This document shows positions 23,281 through 36,100 of a DNA stretch of 64,000 nucleotides, one piece after another. This DNA comes from Paracyclopina nana (taxonomy: Eukaryota > Arthropoda > Copepoda > Cyclopoida > Cyclopettidae), in the NCBI GenBank assembly GCA_019096065.1, contig JAGUCH010000001.1, forward strand, positions 3,720,001-3,784,000, read 5' to 3'. Below the pieces are notes generated by a model that did no database searches, was not told where the DNA came from, and saw only the letters and a program-made list of their open reading frames with translations. Within the stretch, counting starts at the first letter, position 1; each line of letters starts with the position of its first letter. The position numbers and the translations under genes were made by a program.

Positions 23281-26200
23281 TCCATTTTTTACTATGTTAT
23301 GCAAATGAAATAGATGGCGCAAGGATCAAATAAGGTATAATGATCATTATCCACTTGTAGATCGATAATGTTCATTATCCTCCTCTAGATCGAACAAAAT
23401 CATGGATATTATATTGTCAGAGCTTATGTACTGCTCAGCCGTCTCAGCTAATAGTAATATTCAATTAATTGATGCAATTTCATGCCATGCCACTTATCAG
23501 TTCAGTGACCGGATAGCATGCGCCCGAATTGACTCTTATCCAGAGACGATCAAGGATGGATCTGGAGAAATGTAAGTAATTTTCAAACATATCATTTTTT
23601 GATGCTTGGAATGAGCATTTGTGCCAATTAAGGTCAATGTGATATGAAAAGGCTAAATGGCCTTGGTTCCCATGGGTTCAACCCCTTTAAGCTGTAAAAA
23701 ATGTAGCAATACGGACGCTATCCTGGGGGACATTAAAACGCCACTGCACAGTGGGGACTAGCTTTGAAAAAAGCGATTTTCATATTCAGTTCCCGATTCA
23801 CGTTCATCTATTGTCGGTGTGGCATTGGTGATGAAAAGGAAATGCTCAGTTTTTCCTGGTTTAACCCAGAGTGAGAGTAGCAGCCCCTTCCTATATGTAG
23901 CTTTGTATGATACATACGGCCTATTGTTTGAAATCGGTGCAAAAGGATTGAAAAGCTTTTGAAAAGTCCCGACCCGTTGGGGCTTTGAAGTCGCACGGAG
24001 TTATTTGATACTTTTTTCTCACACGCATCTCTTCGAGCGTCAGGATCTCTAATTGTCATGATTTTTTGGCGGCATCGGCCAGCACCGTGATAGCTGGTGT
24101 CGGTAGTTATCCTGACGCTCGGTTCAGTTCATTTCTACAATTCTCGCTCCCCTAGGTTCAGAAATACCCACGATTGTCAACTGCATTGTGTCAGCCTATC
24201 AGGCAGTGAAATCTGCATTCGGAAATTACAGCTAAGATGAATTATGGGCAAATGTGGGACGACAGCAGCTAGCTCTGAATGTCATTGCTTAGTTCAATAG
24301 ACAGAAATAGTAAAACTCGGTATGCTCCACTGTAATGTCCGGGAAACACTATTTAGGCATAAAAACTCTGACCAATTGTGTCGCCGCGCTGCAGACCCCC
24401 GTGTGCGTGAGGGGAACGAGCAGCCTCGAGAATCATCAATCAGCGTCGTTAATTTTTGCCAAATGAGTCTTGTGCTTCCTTTGTCATTTGGCTCAAAAAG
24501 CACAATGCTCGCGGACGGTCAGTCTCCGCCTCTTCTGCCTAAGACAGGATAATAATGAGAATAGAATAAGTAGTATGACTGCAGTTAGGCTTTGGTTTAA
24601 ATACGCATCAAATATTGGCTGAGGCTCGCAATAATGTGAGCCCAGCCCAACGTGATATCAGTTTGATCCCATTTTGAAATACCAGCTGGCTTTTTCAAAA
24701 CAAATCACCCCATGCTTGGAAACCAGTGGTGGGTCCACCACGCAAAACCAGCAGGTTATTATATGACTGACTGGCTGAAGCTTTCTTCTCATGCCATGGG
24801 ATTAGCATTGATTTTATACTCTGTTTGTCTTCTCACATCAATCATTAAAAGATGACTGGCCAAAGTTTGCAATGGGATGTAGCTGCTGCAGATGAATCAT
24901 ATGGGTTTCAGCTTCTATGTCCCTGGTTTTTACATTCCAACGCAGGAGGGGGAAAGCAGAACTGGATGAGGCATGAGAAAATAATAATCGATGACCAGGG
25001 ATGTAGCATTAGTCATGTAGGGGTTGGATCGCAGCGTTAACTTTCATGAGATACTATGTGCGATGCGCTGATCAGCTTTAATGGGGTGAAATTTTACAAA
25101 ATGCGAGCTGCACTACCCAGTGTGCCTTATTGTTACGTTATACTACATATACACATCGTGTTCAGTAAAGCCAACTTTACATGGCGTAGCCAATTTAATT
25201 TGCCAGCAACTGAATTCACGGAACATTGCTCAAATCGCTGAATATACGGCATTTCGTCTGAAACACAAACCCCTGCTAACTTTTCACTTCTCATGCATGT
25301 CATCGAGCATTAATATTAATTTTTGAAGTTAGTAGCTGGCCTCAAAAGATTGCTCTCGCGAAATCGCAGGCTCAAAATGGACTAATGCACTGCTTTGCTG
25401 CCACAGTCGAATACTTTTGAGCAGCAGCCTGGGAAAAAAGCCTCTTTTTAAAGCCATCTGCAGATGATTTGAACCATGCGTGTTGCAACGGATTTCCACT
25501 TTGTACCTTTGGACAGTAATATTCTGATGGCTAAGGTTACTCAAAAAATCCCCTTGCTCATTCAATACTGCTTATTTACTGTTGAGATCGTTTAATATTT
25601 TTTCGTCGGCTGCTTGAGGAGATTATTGCATGTGTTTGTGAGGCTCTGGCAGCCATTGAGGAATGCCATATCTCATTAAGCTTGCGATGATCACGAAGTG
25701 TTAACCAATGTTTTTGCCCGTGGAATTTGGGCAGTGATTGTGATCTCATCAGAACAGTAGTAGTTTTCTTCTTCCTCGTATACTCGTGGGAGTTGGTGGC
25801 TACTCACAGTTCTGACTTTATCGACACGAGCCATCTTGATTGGGATATCAAGAAGAAATAACAGAAGACAAAGCAAATGAAGTGGAAGCAGCTAATTTTC
25901 CAACCTGTCATCTCACACCATTGAGCTGTCAGATAGACGTTGTTGGCAATCTAATGGCTATTTTTGTTGTCACCAGCCAACGACAAATGTTGTTTTCCTT
26001 TCTCTTCTCCGCAACCGCAATGCGCACGTACTTTCTAGAATTTCGGGCAATGAAACGCAGGAAATAAATTACGTCTTATTGGCGTAGAAAGCTTTTTAAA
26101 ATAACTAAATGTTAGTTTATTAAGTTTCCCTTTTTTGCTGCTAGCTAAAAAGATACGCAAGGAACATTAATCCGGTTTTTTTTCAAATTCACATTGTTAC

Positions 26201-29200
26201 TAAATGCTACAATTTATTTGACAAATTATCCATTGTGCGAGCAGTGAAGTATAGCATAATAGTTGCTTTCTGTTGTCATCATCATCATCGTCGTCGTCAT
26301 TGAGGGGCGGGGAAAGCCAGTCTAGTATGCGCAAATAGATGAGCAAGAAAGCAGCAGTCGAGTTGGAAAGCAGTGAAGACGACTCCTTTGCGCATGTTTT
26401 GGCTAATCTAGCTTCCAAGGCAACGCAGCCAAAACCTTTTTAACCAGATTTCGACATTGCCATTCGAAGCTCAAAAGTTTTGCATTTGTCCTGCTTGGTT
26501 ACTGACAAAGACCCTCTCGATCTCACCACCCCATGATTTCTTACCCTTTCTTCCCTGTTATTCTTGAGACTCAAAGCGTCCCCTGAACAAACCTTTTTGA
26601 CGGGAAATTCTCCTCAGGAACAAAGACAATCAATGGATTAAAATGACATCTCATTTGGTAGCATGCTCTTTTGCTCGTGTCGCATAATCAGAATTCTCAG
26701 CTTCATATTTAAACTAAGAGGACAAATTCCTCTCGAGTTGTAAATCGTTTGGCTATGGTGTGAGTTAGCAGGCTCTTTTTATCCTCACTTGAAAATGAGC
26801 CGTGCGAGCATTTTCAGTCCCTCGTCGTCGTCGTCGTCGTCGTGTACTAAGTAAAGATGTTGAAACATGATCCAGAGTTTCCTTTAAAAGTTCTTTAGTA
26901 GCTCTGGGGAAAAAATGAGAGCATGTCTGCATTGTCTGGGCACAAAGGCGTGTGTGCAAACGACATGTCACGCTGGGACATGTACTTGAATGGCGCATAA
27001 AATCCAAAAAGACTAGCAAGACCTGATTTGGACAAGGATAAGAAATTGGTCTTGTCCCCTACAAAACGGCTAGCAATCTATATTTTTCGCCTCGGTGAGC
27101 ATCTACTTGATTTCCGGCAATTTACTGGGCGCAATTATCATAATATCCCTGCTGACTTTCGAGTTTCGCGAGGGTCTCGCCCCAGCATGATGAATATGGA
27201 CAAATTAGACCGAAAATGATCCTTACAATATTCTCATCATGTGGGCCGGGAGCTGGGAGGGTCAGGCGGAAAATGGGACAGTTTTTCATGCTTGGATAAT
27301 GCGCTCATCAATATTAAAGATACCACGAAGCAAAAGATAAATGTTTCATTTTTGGGGCAAAGCAGCAAGGAGCAGCAAAAAACGATCACATCGAATAGAG
27401 TCCAAGATCATTGAGTGGTACGATGGACATGGAGGACTTTTTTAACTCTTCGCCGAGAAAAGTTATGCCTGGCTAAAACTTCTTCCAACAGGAAGTTCCT
27501 TCCTTGCGCATAGTATATCGCCTAGCTCAAAATGAGAAACTTCGAGTCGTCGCTGATTATTTGCAATATCAACTATAAAGTGGTAGCAAGAGCTGTAGTA
27601 TAGGATATTGTCTCTGCTAGGGAAAAAACGAGGCCATGATCCACTTCCAAGGATATGATTTTGGCACGGAGGAGCTTTGTCCAAGAGAAGATGGAGTAGT
27701 AGCTGGGCGCAGGCAAATTGCCAAGAGACGTCAAAAGATGCAAAGTGTCAATATTTTATTGGAGATTTGTGCCATGTACTACGTATCGGAATAGAAAAGG
27801 CAGCTTGAATCGAGGATGGCACTGCATCAAATCTCCTGAGTTCGCTTTCTGCTTTTTCGCCAAATGGACTCGTTTTTGCATCTCTTGGCCACTGCTGGCG
27901 GGCCGCAGTTGGCCATTCTCCGCAAGAAGTCGAAGAAGTCCGAATTCTTGTAATGCTGGTTTGGGGAGGAGACTAAGAAAAAGGCTGACAGTTCGGGTGA
28001 TGGAGCATGGGAACCCGCAGAGCGTTTTCTGTAGGGAACCACTCCTCCATTGCAGCATTAGGAAAGCAGCAGCAGTCGCATACATTTCGTATCCTGATGC
28101 CAGGCATCAATCCTCTTGTGGCCACACCACGGCGAAATGCGAGAACAGCGTGAAGCCCCCACCACCTCAGAATAGATGGTGTGAATTTTTCACAAGCACC
28201 ACCAAGTAGGCCGCGGCTCTAATAACGGGCTACCGTCGACGGGTCCGCGCTAAAAGCATCTATTTTTCACTCTTTCCAGTCACGAGAAAAAGGCTCTGAT
28301 TTTGATGCACCACACCGCGCACTTTGACTTTTTTTTCATTAGAGCGATGCTTTCCGCGCCCGGCCGCCAATCCATTAACCAGTTTCCAATCAAGGAAACC
28401 AAAGAGAGTCCATTCGGTGATGGAAAAAAGGGGAAGTTGTTTCGCAAAATGCACCGCCGACAAACGTGGAGCTAGCAAAAGGAGATTGATGCTCCTCTTG
28501 CTTGCTGGTGGAAGCTAAAAGCAGCAAAAAACTAACTGGTCAGAGTGGGCAAAAAATGGGGGTTCCATCGGAAATGGACTCGGGATGATGGATGGCTCTT
28601 TTATTACTGCCCCAGGTGGAAAACGCGCGCGCGCAACGGTCGCTCGCGTCAGCTGACTTCTACGCTCGGAGTGGGGAAAATCGAAAAGTTTAGCCATTTT
28701 TGTGTCTCGAGGCTGTGTTGGATCCTTTTGGCGCTTGGAATGTCTTATCCCTCCCTCCTCCTTCCATTTTGTGTTCTTAGTGCGTGTGTTCGTGTCTCGC
28801 TTTGTAGTAAGTAGTGTAGTAGTGGCAACCACATGCCGAGCTAGCGATCGAGACGAGAGCTGGCGAACGTAGTAGTCGTCTTCTTCGTAGCAAGAGAGGA
28901 AAGCGACAACCCCAAGAGGACCAGAGGCGGGATTACGCAGCCGTTCTCGCCGACCCAAACCCAAATCCCAGATTGACCAACTTTATACTCTACTTTCCAC
29001 CAAAACCACTAACATGACTAAATAAATGATGCACTAATGACGCTCCCAATCCAACCCGGCTCCTCTTGTTGACACACACACAAACCACACCGCACGCCAC
29101 TTGCCCTCTTCCAAAAAGTAAAACGAAAAACACTCGCGGAATTATAATGAGATGGGCTCGCCGGCATCACTTGGTGGCCTCCGTTGCCAATTCAAAGGCC

Positions 29201-32200
29201 CTAAATAATTTATTTCAGCTAGGCCCACCAGTCAGCTATCGCGAGCACACACGTTCCCGGCGCGCCTTTGCGTTTGCTCCGCCTACTCCCACGGTGCCGC
29301 ATTTATGCTGAGGCCAACAACAGCAACGACGACATTCGCATGAAAAAGTGATTTGAAAAAGCCAGGAGCAACACGTGTTTATGGAAATAAATGCGTCATT
29401 TTGAGTCGGCAGCAGCGGCTGCGTTTGGAGGCCAAGGTCGGGATGATCGCGAGGGAACTCTTCTTTCATTGTGTTAAGTAGCTGCATTTCATGAATACAG
29501 ATTCCATTTAGTCTGGGCCAGCCAGGATGAATAATAATTTTCATAGTATACAGACTGATTAGGAAGTCAGCAGCTCGGCTAGAGTAGTAAAAGGGGGTTT
29601 CCCAAAAGCAGCTCCAGCGGCACCGGCCTCCAAACTTTCCGTGGCAACTATCCTAGTCATATCATTATGAGCTCTTTGGGAATCTCCCAAAGTGCACCAG
29701 CTGAATTCAAAGCACGTGCCAGGAAAAAATCCTGGACAGATTTTTTGTTGTCACTCAACCCATAATAACCACCACTGGATCAGCGGTCGGAGGACGACTT
29801 TTTAATTGGGTCCACAAAATGCTCGTCTTCGTCCACACCCATCCGAGATTTGTCTCAATTACCTAAATGGCCATCGTCATCATTGTTTGTTGGCTGTTGA
29901 CTGCAACAAATTCAACAACGCAAATTGGCGTTGCACAATTAAAAATCCATCATGAGCAAGCCGTTGACCTTTTGCTGCCGGCCGTGGTCCCATTTTGCAG
30001 TATTCTTCCTATTTTAGCGCCGTTTGACCTGGCTCGTGCTTTTCATTCATGCAAAACTTCATCATGCTTCCTGGGAAAAATTAAAAAGTCGAAATCACTT
30101 CACGTTTCATTATTCCAAAGAGGAAGCTGAATTTCATTTGTGCACACAATTGCCCAGAGAAATTATTCCAGAATCGATCCACGTTCCTTATTGTTGCCTT
30201 CTATAGTATACCTGAGCTAAATGAAATGCAAAAAATGGTGACATTTCAATTTTCTACGTTGCCACGTTTCCTTACTAGATGAGAGGCTCTCTCCTTGGTG
30301 CCTTTCAAATACGACAGTCAGCTAGTGATAAACTTTTGTCCCGTGGCTCCTATTTTAATTTTGGGGGAGATTTTGAGGTCTCGTAGTGCAGCGACGTCAA
30401 ATTCTATGATTTTCGTCACGTTCAAATCGCGCTTCGCCATTTTGGTCCTTTGAGCACGTGCCACGCGTGAGTGTGTGTGTGTTTTAGCACTAAAAAGCAT
30501 TTGCAAGGCTAATGAATGGGAAGTCGTGCTTGTTCCATTGACAGACATGTTGCTTTTTAGCAGCTCATCTCGTGGCCTGTAATTCACGACAGTGTCCACT
30601 CGAAAAGATCTTGGCGAAAAATGGCTTCACGCTACATGCTCATCAAGTAGTCAAGTATTTTGCTGCGAATGCCACCACCGTGGCTGCAGTTGGAGGCAAT
30701 GCCTAAAATGTTCCCCCACTTCAATTCATCGTTGGCCGCCATTGTTCCAACGCCAAGATGTTCCGCGAGGAATTGATAGATTTTTGAGGTCATGCTTATC
30801 CACTATGATGTTGGCGGAGGAGTAGTTCTTTGAAAATTCCTTTGAGACATCCGTCAAGAGCCTTCAGGACAAGTCAAGTTTTTTGAAGAAAAGGAACAAC
30901 CAAGTAATAATAAGATGCTTTAAAAAGCGGAACGTGAACTTACATCAACTTGGATGCATAATGTACCACAAAGCATATAGTACTTCTGTGTGGTCTCTTG
31001 ACGAAAAAAGAGGTTCAACCTGCTGCTGATGACGGAAAAATCTTATCATCCAACTTTTATGATCATGGAGGTGTGTCAAGTGCTCAAGTCGTTAGTTTTT
31101 TAAAGAAAAAAATTGATGACGCTTGTTCGCGTTTTTTTGCTGCAGTCGACGCGCAAGCCGAAAACTATTAATCCGCGAGCAAAAGGGTATTTAGCCAGTG
31201 ATTAGTATTTTTTATCGGACCAAAAATTACGACCTTTTGATTGGCTCGATCAATCATGAAAAATTAGTAATTACGCATTCAAGAGATCACCCGCGTGAAC
31301 AGCTCATCAAATAAGCGAGAAATCAATCATGGTTTTTTTCGAATGCCATGTGAGCCATGGCTTGACTACTGCAGCCAGAATAAATATTTACGTTGCCTTT
31401 TTTGCCGTGACGAGTCGAGGCTAATTACGCGTCCCTGTTCAGTGATCATCCTCGCGGTCCTTACAGTGACTGGCGTGGAAGTAGTACGAGTCCACGTGCT
31501 TCTGCTGCTCATCTTAATGGCGGGGCACAAAAGAATATAATAACAGCTTTTTACCTCCCTCAATCTTGTGCAATTCTGTGGTGAGATGTCGTGCTAAGAA
31601 GAGGCAAAATCTTGAGCATAAAGTGCCTCGAGAATAAAAGATCCAACGGTTTTTACTACCTCCATTGCCCATAAGCCACATCAAGCAGTAGTCAAAGAAA
31701 GAGAAATTTGGGACTTTGCCTCGTAATAGGCTTGGCCTGAAAGCTTGTCTAGAAGTAGTAGCAATTTAGTCCGCCGGTCGAGTCATTAGCTTTTTTGTCC
31801 CTGGGTATGAAACCACTTAGTCACATTTTTCACATATTTTCCAGACACAAGACCTGAGGTTACACGTGCTGCTGCCCAACGTTTAACCTAGCATGATTGG
31901 CCACAAGGTGTAATTAACTCCAATATGGACTCGCCCGTGGACAGGGTGATATGGGGATTATAGGCTGATTGTCTCTACGCGTTTCACCTGATCTTTTCAC
32001 CACCATCACCACCCTGTCAATCTGGTACGAGACAGCATGGAGAAAAGTAGGTGAGCAGTCCACCAAATTCTAGAAATTTTCCAATATTTCGACAACTGGA
32101 ATGGCAATTGCCTTGGCAATTAACCCTGCTATATCCTATAGTAGCATACTGGTATAATGGTACGTAGGGTGTTAATGGTGATCACTTTAACTCGTAGCTC

Positions 32201-33140
32201 AGAGCTACATTTGCTCAATTGAATTCTCTTATCGCGTGGAGGATGAAATCGAAAGTTCTGAAGCAGCACCTTTACGAGAAATCTTTCGCGTTTTGTTCAA
32301 AGTCAGATGTCAGCCGACGAATTTGCATAACAGAGAGGCGACAACAGTTGTTTGGATTGCATCCACACCTAATTTGAACTGCTTGCTGCTACTATATTGG
32401 ATTCTATTTTTGAGAGACCGTTTCCAAATGTATGAATGCACCTTTTTCAATGCCTTATCTGTTTCGAACGAAGGCTAGATATCAAAGATTAGTCTGGATG
32501 TCAAATAAAGGATCTATGTGGTCCTATAAGTATTTTGAGCGGTTTTTTTTGTGAGTTCAGTCCGTATCGAAAGCTAGCCGAAATAGTAGCCAAAATGCGA
32601 GCCCACATATTCCGCGATCATTAATTATGCTTTTGATCTATTAAGATTTGTGACATCGAGAATTGAGATGCCAAGGTGAAAATTCATCATCATTCATCTT
32701 GGGTCCAATCAGGTTGGAATTACTCATCCTCTTCTTCAGTGTATCGTGGGCTGCTGCTTCAAACTTGTGGGTGGATTTTTGTGTCGATTGGAAGGTAATC
32801 GTCATTCCTTGCCAAATTCTAATCTACTCCTTGTTTGCTGCAACCCAAAACATTAATTTTGACTTACTGACCCATTTGAGGAAAATCGATTTTGAAGGCA
32901 ACCCCACGAAAGTCGATGCAAGTCGAGATGCCAATTGAATACTAATAAGGCTGGACTAAACGCGCTCTTTTCAAGTAGAGGTTGCGCGACAAAACGAACA
33001 ATAACTTCCGTTTAGTTCAATGCTGGGTCCTCTTCATGACGCAAAGTATTAGCCGAATGATAATTAAGGCAGCAAACTAAACTAAGAATTTGAAAAATGT
33101 TCGTATTTCATCAATGGAACACACGCTTATTTACGATGTT
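23281..33140. other. gene desert, no gene seen
   Basis: Nearly 10 kb without a recognisable exon. Simple repeats of CGT/CAT triplets lie near 26275-26300 and 26822-26842, and a CG run near 28622. Octamer-like words ATGCAAAT (about 23300) and ATTTGCAT (about 32321) are potential POU sites, but two matches over this length carry little weight. A 163-codon frame at 27718-28209 resembles nothing I know. Confidence 0.5.
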
Positions 33141-36100
33141 TTAGGTAAACTTCCGCTTTTTCGCACACGCATTCCAAGACTTTTCAAAGGTGGCCATCGC
33201 GAGTCCCAAAATCAAGCCAATTAGCAGGACTAGGAAAATTCCGCCAACGTTAATTAGATTCAGCGCCTCGACTCCAGATCCTGAATTTTCTTCTTCCTGA
33301 TTCGTGATGGAAATATTTAAAAACATTTTCCACGCTTGCCTTTTTCAGGCTGCTATATCGAGTAGCCTGAATTGGCTTTCCCGAGAAGTGGCATTCAAAG
33401 CAACTACTTACCTCGCATGTGCCTCCACCCCTCTCCTTTTTCCACCACTTATTTTTCAAGGCAGGTATTCTGCCCATTTCATTGAGCTTAATTATAGCAT
33501 GGCTGAGAGGACCTCTTAGAGGAGAGCCTAAAAAGCAAAATCACTCAAAAACTTTATGATACATGACTACCATTAATTTTCACCATGCTGCACTGCTATT
33601 CCGTAGGACTTGGAGTCGAGTAGTCCTCCCACTTGTTGAAGCTGGCAATACCTTTCGATCACGTATTCGATGGTGGTGGACTCCATGAAAAATGCATAAC
33701 CGCCTTGTTCCGTCAAAACTTTGTCTATTCCCTCCTTGTTTGAGTTCATCATGACTTCGTCGGAGTCTCGAGACATCACACGGTACAACTTTTGGTACAG
33801 TTCATCGTTTGATTCCTTCGGAAGAAGTTATGTATGTTTAGCTAATCACGACTCTTCAAGCCACGTGGACCGTGAAATGATGCTTTACACAACTGCGGAA
33901 TTGGAAAAAGGCCGAAATGTTTGCTTTCCCGTAATAGAAATCGATTTTCAACGATGCTTATAAATGTCATCTTCGAGGATTGCTTGAGATTCGAGAATAT
34001 CCAGAATGACCACTCGAAATAATATATCTAACCTTAAAGAATGAGTTTGTTGATCCCGATTGGAGACATCCATACTTTATCTTGCTCTGCTTGGCCAAAT
34101 CGTCGACTGAATTGATAGGAGCCTCCATCCTCTCAATCGTAAGAAAGGCAGCCAAATTTGCCGTGTAAGAGGAGATCATAATCAGGGTAAAAAACCACCA
34201 GAAACTGGCCACTGTCCGTCCAGATATTGCTCTGTTATTTAATATGAACTATCAGCTAACACAGCACAGTCGCTTTTGATTATTGAATCTGGTTAAGGTT
34301 AACTCTAGAAGGTCAGTGCCTAGCAGGAAACCAATTCACAAAATGTTAATTAGGTTTGCTTATGACATTAACAGACTTAATTGGACATCTGTAGCCACTG
34401 CGTTTTTTATAGTGTGAAAAAGCTGGCGTTGAATGGCTAAAAGGCAAACTAGAAAAGTTTCTCCATCAATTGTGCATAGCTAGGACGTTTATTATGGGGT
34501 ATACTGGTAAAAGGCACCATTATTATTTGGCACCCTTCTCAAATATAAAATGGTAATTTGTTCAAAATTATTTTGGATGAAAAATATTCTATGTATTTTG
34601 CCAGAAACAGTTGGTTTTCCCAGGCCCGTCCACCAAGGCATGCCTTGACGCAACTTTTTTAAGCCTCAAGCAACCAAGATTCTGTCATTAGTTGAGGGCG
34701 CCACAGTAGTCCAAGTATAAAAAAAAGCGCTAAATTCAAAATCAGATTCAGATTTTTTTCTAATCAAAAAGAGTAGCTCTGCCTGGTTAATTTCCACAGA
34801 ATTCTATTTATTCTGTCAGAAGTAGGGTTCTTGATATTCCTCCGGGACTTCGTTTTACTACGTAAAAGGGTTACGCGTAGAGGCATCAGCTGACCCCATT
34901 TTGTTCAGTTCATGGGGATTTCTATGAAGCAAATTGAACAAAATGAGTACAGCTGATTTTCTCTAGTAACAAGTCGATGAAGGAACGCACTTTACAGGAT
35001 ATAAGATATTGGCTCGTTCTTGGGCTTATTATCTTATGTGGCTTGAATCGTAGGATAGAAGCGGTTATTATTGGTTCTTATTTACTGACGAGGTTGCGAT
35101 GTTAGCAAATAAGAAGCGAAGCAATAAAAAAGTGCCTTTTACCAGCAGAGCCAAATAATGTACCTGGGCACAAAGTCACTCCCCTGTTGAACCCACGACG
35201 CTATGGAGAACCACAGACAGTGATGGAAAGATTTGAAAGGAGTTTCTCCCTCATCGGTGGAAGTCAGCTCCAAAGTTTCGTAGGGACTCAATCTACATAA
35301 AAACGCAAAAAACAAATAGCGACCAAGTATCTTAGCAAAGGAATATTACTTGGCAATAACAAACATGGCCAGTGAGACAGCAATTCCAGCCATGATCATT
35401 AAAAGCCACACGTTGGCGGAAAGTGGAGACAAAAATGCAAATAAACTGACAGCTTTCTCGGGAGCTTTCACGTAAAGCACGCTAATGCCTGAGATGAAAG
35501 ATTTCGCTATGAAATGACGGAATTTCGCTCAAGTTCGAGTTCCTCACCCAAATCCAGAAAAGGCATTGTAAAGTCTACCACCATTTCCCTTTGGTAGTTA
35601 ATCGTCAAATCTGCCATTGCCATATCTGCTCTCTGAAAAGCTCAACTAATTAGACGCGTGATCGTAGTAGTAATTGACTTGATCTTACCTCTTCGAGAAT
35701 CTCCCTGATCATGCCATTCCACCGCCCATTCTTATCGACAGACCCATGAGAATTGGTGGGCACAATGGTATAATTGAACCCAACTATGGAGGCAATTTCC
35801 CTGGCCAAATCAACGACAAAGCCTTCATATTTATCGTTGCCTTCAAGCTTTTCTGACGTCTTTTTCAGCATTGCGTACGGTTCACTCTAGGGAGAAAAAG
35901 CAACCCTCGAGGTGTGATCAACTTTTCACGTTTTAAACTGTAGTGCAACCAACGAACAACTTTCACAAAAGTTCATTTTCAAGTAAGAGAGCTGAAACCC
36001 CACTGAAACGTATTATGCAGGATTATAAAGGATAATAGGAAGTTATTTTTTTGGCTCTGTCAAGTTATGTAATTGCGCTATCTCTACCTTTTAAGGCCCC

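Noticed and set aside
27718-28209. 163-codon frame on + with a 109-codon frame opposite
   Set aside because: No ATG-anchored start of note, no family similarity and no splice partners. Long chance frames occur in locally GC-richer stretches.
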